From Torreya grandis (taxonomy: Eukaryota; Streptophyta; Pinopsida; Cupressales; Taxaceae): a stretch of DNA of 64,000 nt. The notes under the pieces are model-generated. The model saw only the letters and a list, made by a program, of their open reading frames with translations. It was not told the origin of the DNA and did not search any database. Below, piece by piece: positions 56,512 through 64,000 of this stretch (position 1 is its first letter; every line of letters begins with the position of its first letter). Made by a program: the position numbers and the translations under genes. Location: assembly GCA_037957365.1 (NCBI GenBank), contig JARHVA010001738.1:1085501-1149500 (forward strand), read 5' to 3'.

Positions 56512-59500
56512 CCTAGGGAAATGGGGCATGATGTCCATCATGATACCCAAGGAGGAAAGGGGGATTCATGAGGTCCCTCATGGAATATAAAACTAGAGTG
56601 TGTAATAAGCAAGATATTAGTGTCGTGGCCATGAATCATACATGAAATCATGCATACAACATGCATGAGGTATGAAAAGTAGGCCGAGGGGACACAATAC
56701 AAGGGACATGGGCACATGTCACTAAATATGATAAATCAATACATACAAGGACATTTTCAAATGTACACATACATAAATAAAAAGCAAGTTAGCGTGGATC
56801 TATATGAAAGGACATTTTTAAATGTCTACACACACAATCAAAAAGGCACACATAAGGGCATGGGCACATGTCCAAATCATACATATGATGAAATTAAGTG
56901 GCATAGAGACATATAACATTAGCATATCAAAATACCCTCAAGTAGATGTATAATCATAAATATACAATCAATTCTAAATTAGTAAGCCTAGAAATAAAAT
57001 TATGCATGAACATGCAGTATAAATCTACATGAGAGCAAAGTTGCACATAAACTGAGTCTAGAGTAGTAACAGTCCATAAAAATCTAAGTAGTTTAGGATG
57101 ATCAATATGAAGATATAAAATGCTAAATCTATGATATAGATATCAAAATTATGTAACCTCACAATCATAACTATGTATATGATTCCCCCTAATAGGCAAA
57201 TGTATATAATGAGGAACATGTGTATGTGCCCCCATTGGGTAGATAGTATCACATCTAGATTTGTGTGGTGGACCTGAGTCCTCTAAGCATATAAAAAAAC
57301 TTGAAAAGAACAAGTGAGGCATGTATCTGTGATAAAACAAACTACACTAACATAGATAGTATATGTAGCACCTAAAAAGTATAATAAGTGTAAACATGGA
57401 AATGCATACAATCTATAATTTGTATTTCTTAAGTAAATATTTGAATGTTTTTTTTGTTTTTCACTATTATATTGTTTTTGTATTTTTTATTATAATCTAT
57501 GTAAAAAAAACATGAGAATGAAACTATATAAAAGTAGTAACAATGAATGAAAATATGTACAATTAGGGAAGAACATAATAATAGATGAGTCGCATAAGAG
57601 ACTCACTATCAAGGTGTCATGTATCAAAAAAAGGAATAATGATCATGCATTTTATGTGAAAAAAGTATATGTGGTCTAGGAATTGGTTGTGTTGAGTGAT
57701 ATGTAGCTGACACTACATATAGAGTAGGGATAGGAATTTGAAAAGCTAACTAAACCAACTAGTGAACTATGCTTGGAATATATGAAGCTATTTGAATTAG
57801 CCTATGAAATATAGGGTTCTTAGGGGCCCATTTAGTAGAATATTTTGTAGATGAAGTGGATGTTTTGTGTTGAGAACCTTGGGAACTCAATAACATTATC
57901 TGAGAATGAAATGGGTAGAGATAGGCTCTCTAGAGTCTATAACATGTCTTTGATGTAGGGGTGTTTATACACATAATATTTTTTAAAAATTTCAATTAAT
58001 TATTCTTTCTCTCTTTTAATTACCCATAGAGTATCAATCTCTCTAAGAGCATTTCCTAAGGGGTGCACTAGGAAAAGGGTGGGCAAACCATTGGTGATTT
58101 ATAGGATTATTATCACTTTACTAACACTTTTTATCTACACAACCATCTCCTAAAACATTCCCCTAAGCTTTACCTCTTCTTTTACACCTTCCTCTAGTCA
58201 TTTCCCACCTTGATTAGCCCTTCCCTAGCCTGAATTCATTTTTGATGGTTTACAATACAATTTCAGTTGCATCAACCCTATACTCTAATTGACAAAACTC
58301 ATTTAGGGTCTAGGTAGGGTCCTGGACTACCTAGACTAAGACCTAATTTGATTTTATCAATAAAGGTATAAATTTGATTGGGTTGACCCTATCGACTAAA
58401 ATTTTGGAAAGGAATAGGGTTAGATTCATCTATATAGACACATTCATTTCATCATTTAGGAATGGAAGAGAAGAAAAAGAGACATATATTGTGCATCTGC
58501 TTATCCAACATTCTACTTGAGGTGTATAGCTTAGGGTTTCATACTTTCTTTAGAGATATAGATCTTATCTTATGGATAAGTCTTTTAGATGCATAAATAG
58601 GTTGTGTAGCTATTATAGAAAAGTTCACTCATTTATATTTGTGCTTAGTCATGCATTTTATAGTCAAACCAAGTTAGTTATATGCTTGGTATAGCTAGGT
58701 GTGAGCATAATAAGGTCTGGTACACAACATTTAATACATTACTACAATGGCATCCAATTCACACAAGGTGAAAGCCTTGTGCACTCACCTAAAGCTTAAC
58801 AGTAAAGGGAGTAAGCCTGCATTAAGCTATTTGAAATATGGAATAACTTTGGGTCCAAAGGGACTTAGTCATTATTAGGACGGGTTCAGGCAACCTATCA
58901 GTGCTAGACTATTCTAGGTAAGCTAAATAGGCATGACCCTTCTCAAGGGCACAAATCCTATGTGCATGGTCTTATCTGGTAGACATAGTTCTTAATGGTG
59001 TAATCCATGGGGATGATGAGTGAGGGTCATTCAAGTGCTTATCCAAGTCATGGGATATCTTGGGTTCAAGTGCTCATTTTTTAGGTTAGCACTCTTGGCA
59101 TGATATTAGGGCCTTGATGCATGTCATTCTCAACACTTAATCTCTTTTATAAGTATGCCAAAGTTGTTATATGGCATAAGGATGAAATTATAGACTAGGA
59201 ATAAACCTTAATATCACAATACATTTAAAGTAAAGAAACTTATAGTATTTATCATATAAACTAAGTTGTAATCATATCACAACACAAATTATAATGCAAG
59301 TATCAACACTCCATTGCTTTAATACCATTCTTCATTGACTCATAGTTCAGCATACAAAGTTTAAGACATAAAATAGAGTAAGTGCTCATATTTAACCTTA
59401 CTCATACCAAACATCTCATAAGTGAGCTTGGGATATATATTTATAGTTCCTAACCTAATTCATATATAATATAAACACCTAATAGTGGCTCCTAAGTTTA

Positions 59501-59979
59501 GAAGAGCTCTACTATATTCATTGCCTCTTCATTCTTTAGATACAAGACTTCTTTTATAGGTAAATGGGTATCCACTTACCAAGTCAGATAGGCATGTACT
59601 AAGTGTTGAGTTGTCATTGGGGATCACTATCTCACTAGTTTCAATATGGTACCTATGCTAGATGAGCACATGTCAGATATTGAGATATCACTGAGGGGTC
59701 ATTATCCCACTTGCTCCACTATTTTAACATCTTTGATTCTCAATCTACCATGTACAAATCCCTATAGGGTTATCCTTTGAAGGTTGGCATAATGCAACGA
59801 CCCACTAGGTATTGGAATATCCTTGATCATTCCTCCAACTAGGACTAAAAGTTATAAAAAGGTAGTAATCAAATGAAATATTATCTCACATCGAGATAAG
59901 TTCAGTTGGCATAGTTCATGTAATTGGTAGAAAAGGGGGCCCAATATTACCCCATACAAAATTTCTTGTCTACCCTAGA
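56512..59979. other. AT-rich DNA right of element C
   Basis: No gene recognised. Two diverged copies of a block near GAGTTGTCATTGGGGATCAC (about 59605) and GAGATATCACTGAGGGGTCA (about 59681) form a roughly 76-bp tandem repeat. It may be the 3' flank of the degraded frame that starts at 59980. Confidence 0.4.
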
Positions 59980-62900
59980 TTAGTCTTTTAGCACCTTTGG
60001 TGTGCAAAACTCAAGCACACCATAATCTAAATCTGCCTTGAAGTTCTCAAATCCCTATATAGTGACTTTTATTTCTTCAATGATGCTTTCTACTTCTTTT
60101 GAGGTAACCTCAAGGGTGAGCACATCCATGATTTCTATTTCTTTATTGAAGGCCTCAAGCCTTTCTCTTACAATCCTTTGTCTTCCTCTCCTTACCCCAC
60201 CATCTAATATTTCCCCTTGCTTACTTGCCTTCATTTAGAATGCACAAAAGAGAGTCTCTAGGTCTTCCTCCTGGGTCTTTGGTTGGGTGCTCAGGGTGTT
60301 GACCTTCACCATCAATTTAACATGTTCGGTTCTAGTAATTGAGAAGAAATACTAGAAAAAAGCATCTTTCTCCTATTTTTACTTTTTAATGCATGCATCT
60401 ATGAACACCACTTGGGTAGAAAAATTACAAAATATGGCATCTACTTATTTTATTCCCTCTTCTAAATTAATGAAAGGGTCTTCCACCACATCTAGTTTTT
60501 TTTTCAATTCTCTTATTAAGGCCTCACAGTGGTATTCTAGCTCCTTAAGCACCAGCCTCATCCTTGAAAGCATATACTCTATAAGCACATAGGCCTTATC
60601 AATATCTTTCATTCCCAAGGTATCCACACCATCCAAAATGGATGGCTCCACCTTTTTTACATGCTAGACTAGCTATTTAATTTTGATATTTGTTGCTTAA
60701 AATTCCTCCTCTACCTCTTGCACTATCTTTTTCCTATTATTGGTGCAAAAATCATTGAAGATGTTCCTACATGATAATGAGGAGGCCATCTTAATCAAAG
60801 TGTTATCTGATCACACAAGATTTATATCTCAAGTATTTATGAGCTGGTATTCATGCCATTCCTCTCATTTTTGGTACTTCAAAGTGATTTTGTTGAAACC
60901 TCAAACTAGGGCTCATCCATATAAAAATCCAATGCCCAAGAAACTTAATGGTACATCAAGGTTGTGGTAATCTTTAATGGTACGTATTCCATCATATGGA
61001 AGTCGTCATCTTCTTTGAACACTTACTATGCCCTTTCCCTATTGCCTAGCTCATACTCTTCTTCCTCATTTAGCTCCTCTTCTTCTTCATTGGTGTTAGT
61101 GCTTGCACCAGTGCCTTCTTCTTCATCTTCTCCTTCTTGGAGTTTTTCATCAGAATTCCCCCTTGTCTACTTATTTTTATTTAGCACTATATCTAAGATC
61201 ATGTTTTTCTTACAAGGGTTCTTTAATGGACATTTACCCTCATCCATTTCCTCTTATTATGGATCTTTAGTGTGAGATTCCTTAGCACCAACCTTCTTCT
61301 CTTCTTATAGGGCCTCTATTTCCTTCTCTATTTATTTTTCCAAGGCACTAGTATCACCCTTTTTATCTCTATATTCTGTTTCATAACTAGGTCACATCTA
61401 TTATGTAGCTTCTTATATTGTTATAGGGGAGGCATTAGGAACCTTATCTAGTAATTTTTCCTCTCTCAATTCCACACTAGTGATGAGCTTCTTTTTTTCA
61501 TATTCCTTCATCATCTTGGCCATTTCTATGTGGGCTGAATTTTCCTCTCTTTCCTTTCTTCTAGCCTTCTCTTCCTTGGCCTTCCTCTCTACCTCCTCTT
61601 TCTAGTCCTTTTCCTTTTTATACTTCCTTTATGTAGTTTATGCTTCACACTTATTTTATCTTGATTCTATCTCCTTGGCCTCTAATAAATTGATTTCAAC
61701 TTGGGACATGTCCTTGGTCCTCATGGCCTCAAGCTTGTATTGCAAGCTTAGCACAACATCAATATCCTCTTGGTCTAGGCCCATGTCCTTCCACTTGTGT
61801 TTTAATTCTTCATCTATTGATGCACCTAAATATGTTTCTTCGTTAGGATCTTATCTTATTTATCCTTTAGTTTCCCTTCTTCTCATTCACCTTATGTTCC
61901 TTGTGTTCCTCCTATTTCTTTCATTCTTCAGCCTTAACCATTTCAATCCCATGAGGAGCCTTCCCCTTCTTTTTCCCTATGTTAGGGGTAACCTTTGGTA
62001 TAAATCTCATGTGATTCTGTGTAGAGGTTAAAGGGGTGGCTTCTTATTTTGAGGTAATATTTATCCTTAGTCTCTATTTTATTTCCTCAAAAGTCTCCCC
62101 CCTCTTCTTCTTTAGAGAATTTTTTCCTTGGATGGCACTAGCATCCCTTTATCCTTGATCTGGACTAGGGGCCTTCCCTCTACTTGACACTCTACTCAAT
62201 GCTAAAATCCCTCTTTCATGTCTTAACCTCATAGTATAATCTATTAATGTAACCCAAGATGGTGAATTATTGGATGGTATTGATGTCTAAGTGATCTAAT
62301 GCATCTTATTTATCTCTATTAGATTTTCCATCTACATGAGGGATTTAGTACCTCTTCATATGTCTCTTCACATCCAGTTATTTTAATTGAATGTCCATAT
62401 ATTATGAATTAAGGATCCAATGTAGTGCATCCATAAATTACCCTACTAAAAAATGAAGGGAATATTCAACCATCCCAACCTATTTCCATCCTATATCACC
62501 AAGTGCACCACATAATAATGTTACATTATGATAAAATATGACATCATGAACATACTTTAGGGAAGCCCTTAAGGAATATGCCACTCTAATCCAAAAGCTT
62601 CTATGTATTTTTCAAACTAGTTCATCATGTATGTCTTTACTTGGGGATAAAGGAGGTGGGGAAAGTGTATTATTTGTACTTTTACATTGAGGACTCATGG
62701 TGTGCTAGGAAGACCCAGATATTATCTTCATTCCAATCTAGGATCCCAATTTCCTCCATGATAATAAATATGAGGATGGATCCCCACCTAAAGGTGATCT
62801 TGGTGCTATGAAAATATAACATATTTTTCAATAACTCATCAATAATTAACTTTTTGATGTTGAATTATATACCTTGCACCATGTGATACGCAATGTATAG

Positions 62901-63960
62901 GTACACCTTTGATACATTAGCTAATTGATCACCTAGGTAAAATTTGGAACTCATGAGGCATGTTTATACCATCATTTTAGGGTCTTTGAAATTATTGATG
63001 GTGAATGTAAACCCACCTTGAAGTACTTAAGGATAGTTATAATGCACTCCACCTCTTCATCATCATATATCATTTGATGGATGTCCTATTTGGCATCTAA
63101 GACCCTAGTTATCTTCTTAATCAACTACACTAGAATTTTCATGCACTTACCTATAAAGTACATGTGGTCCTCATAGATGTGTAAGAGTAGGAACTAAACA
63201 AGTTAATCTAGATTCCTAAATTAGGGAAACTTATAGATTTGATTCAACCTATAAGCTTTCAACTTTTCTTGAATTGAGACATCAAATAGGGTATCACCTT
63301 GTATAATCTTGCACTATGTGTCCACCATCCAGTCTTGTGTCAAGTCCTGCAAGTAGATTGATGTCTGATGGTTATACTCTTTGAGTTTATAAATGTGTTA
63401 AAATGAGAACCAACTTTCCCCCACCTCAACCTCTGGTGGTAATTATATAAACTAGTATGACATATTTGTTAGTTCCTTAGTGTCTATCTCTTTGATGCTA
63501 AATACTTCGAATGACTTCACCTTGGTTTTGGTGGTCATCATCTCCTCTTAAATCTTAACCCACTTGTGTTCTTATTGAGCCTATGTAAATCTTGTAGTTT
63601 TTTAGTTATTCACCATCTTGAATATACTTCTGTTGAACCTTGGTAAGTGTGGCTTGTCAAGGCCATGAATGGTGGTTAGCACTTTTGTAGTCATGAGATC
63701 TATAATTGTACCTTTGGCTTTGAGCTTTGATGGTCATTAATGATGGATTGGGTTATAGCTTCTCATTATAACTCTATTTTTTTCACAAATTTTTCTCCCC
63801 AATCCTTAAAATTGGTCTCATTATGAATGTAATCTTTCTCAAAATGCCACTATTCACTAAAGTGCTCAAGTTTTCTCTATGATAGGGTTATTTCTATTTG
63901 GCTCTTTGGGTTCTACTAGGTTCACTCTAAGTTGAATTAGTTTAAAATTTGTAACCTAAG
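59980..63960 (-). pseudogene. Unknown Lys/Glu-rich coiled-coil protein, degraded, possibly running past the window edge
   Basis: The minus strand has coherent protein-like reading from about 62250 to 59980, best between 61840 and 60960, and weaker coding-like stretches up to the window end. In order of translation: a segment with DIHQMIYDDEEVECI (about 63050), SREGPLVQIKDKGM (about 62150), then DMGLDQEDIDVVLSL, a Lys/Glu-rich run (KAKEEKARRKEREE, EMAKMMKEYEKKK) likely to form a coiled coil, an acidic tail (EEEEELNEEEEYELG near 61050), then FKEDDDFHMMEYVPL. A second helical part follows (LSRMRLVLKELEYHCEALI, 60445-60651), then EAFNKEIEIMDVLTLEV near 60110. Many in-frame stops and at least two frameshifts break it. 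No catalytic motif is visible. It could be a transposon ORF or a host pseudogene; I do not recognise the family. Confidence 0.5.
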
Positions 63961-64000
63961 AAAGTTTGTCACTTGTTATTTTATACCCTTATTTCTTAGT

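Overview
This window looks like a stretch of plant nuclear genome, probably from a large, repeat-bloated genome. A gymnosperm such as a conifer is my best guess, but that is an inference from style and not a proof. The DNA is strongly AT-rich. I see no intact host gene, no rRNA or tRNA gene, no CRISPR array and nothing prokaryotic. Almost everything I can interpret is LTR retrotransposon in various states of decay.

Layout. (A) 1-4333: a Ty1/Copia element on the minus strand, cut by the left window edge. It has an 894-bp right LTR, an initiator-Met-type primer binding site, a gag-protease-pre-integrase frame broken by two stops, and a large deletion of integrase and reverse transcriptase that leaves an RNase H scrap beside the polypurine tract. 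4334-8130 is AT-rich decayed DNA ending in a 41-bp tandem array, a polypurine tract and an LTR-like segment. 8365-8604 is a TA microsatellite. 9011-9440 is a seven-copy irregular array. 10475-10735 resembles the end of a Gypsy protease. (B) 15266-28043: a minus-strand element with two LTRs of about 5 kb around only 2.8 kb of internal DNA. Its PBS is recognisable, and its one degraded reading frame is not RT, integrase or any protein I know. It is LARD-like. 28044-33621 is a spacer. (C) 33628-56504: an old minus-strand Gypsy-like element with LTRs of about 0.84 kb and the hexamer TAACTA on both sides. It carries a gag remnant and a leader minisatellite rich in TGAGTCA. (D) 36834-47465: a plus-strand Ty3/Gypsy derivative nested inside C, with 1.32-kb LTRs and the perfect 5-bp target duplication AAGAA. 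Its polyprotein keeps gag, a long Pro-rich region, an integrase zinc finger and the integrase C-terminus, but has lost protease, RT, RNase H and the integrase core. (E) 49960-52431: a short coding-free LTR element inside C, with a Met-type PBS and a long inverted repeat just upstream of its polypurine tract. From 59980 to about 63960 the minus strand carries a degraded frame for a Lys/Glu-rich, probably coiled-coil protein with an acidic tail. I cannot name it, and it may run past the window edge.

How the parts relate. The elements are a stratigraphy: C is oldest, D and E landed inside it, and A has the least diverged LTRs (about 5% by hand count). In the frames I translated by hand, most in-frame stops sit where one C-to-T change would turn a Gln or Arg codon into a stop. 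That is the expected signature of methylcytosine decay in silenced DNA. B and D, which are otherwise unrelated in sequence, share an 18-nt PBS with one mismatch. A and D share arrays of a palindromic CpG-rich motif (core GACGTC).
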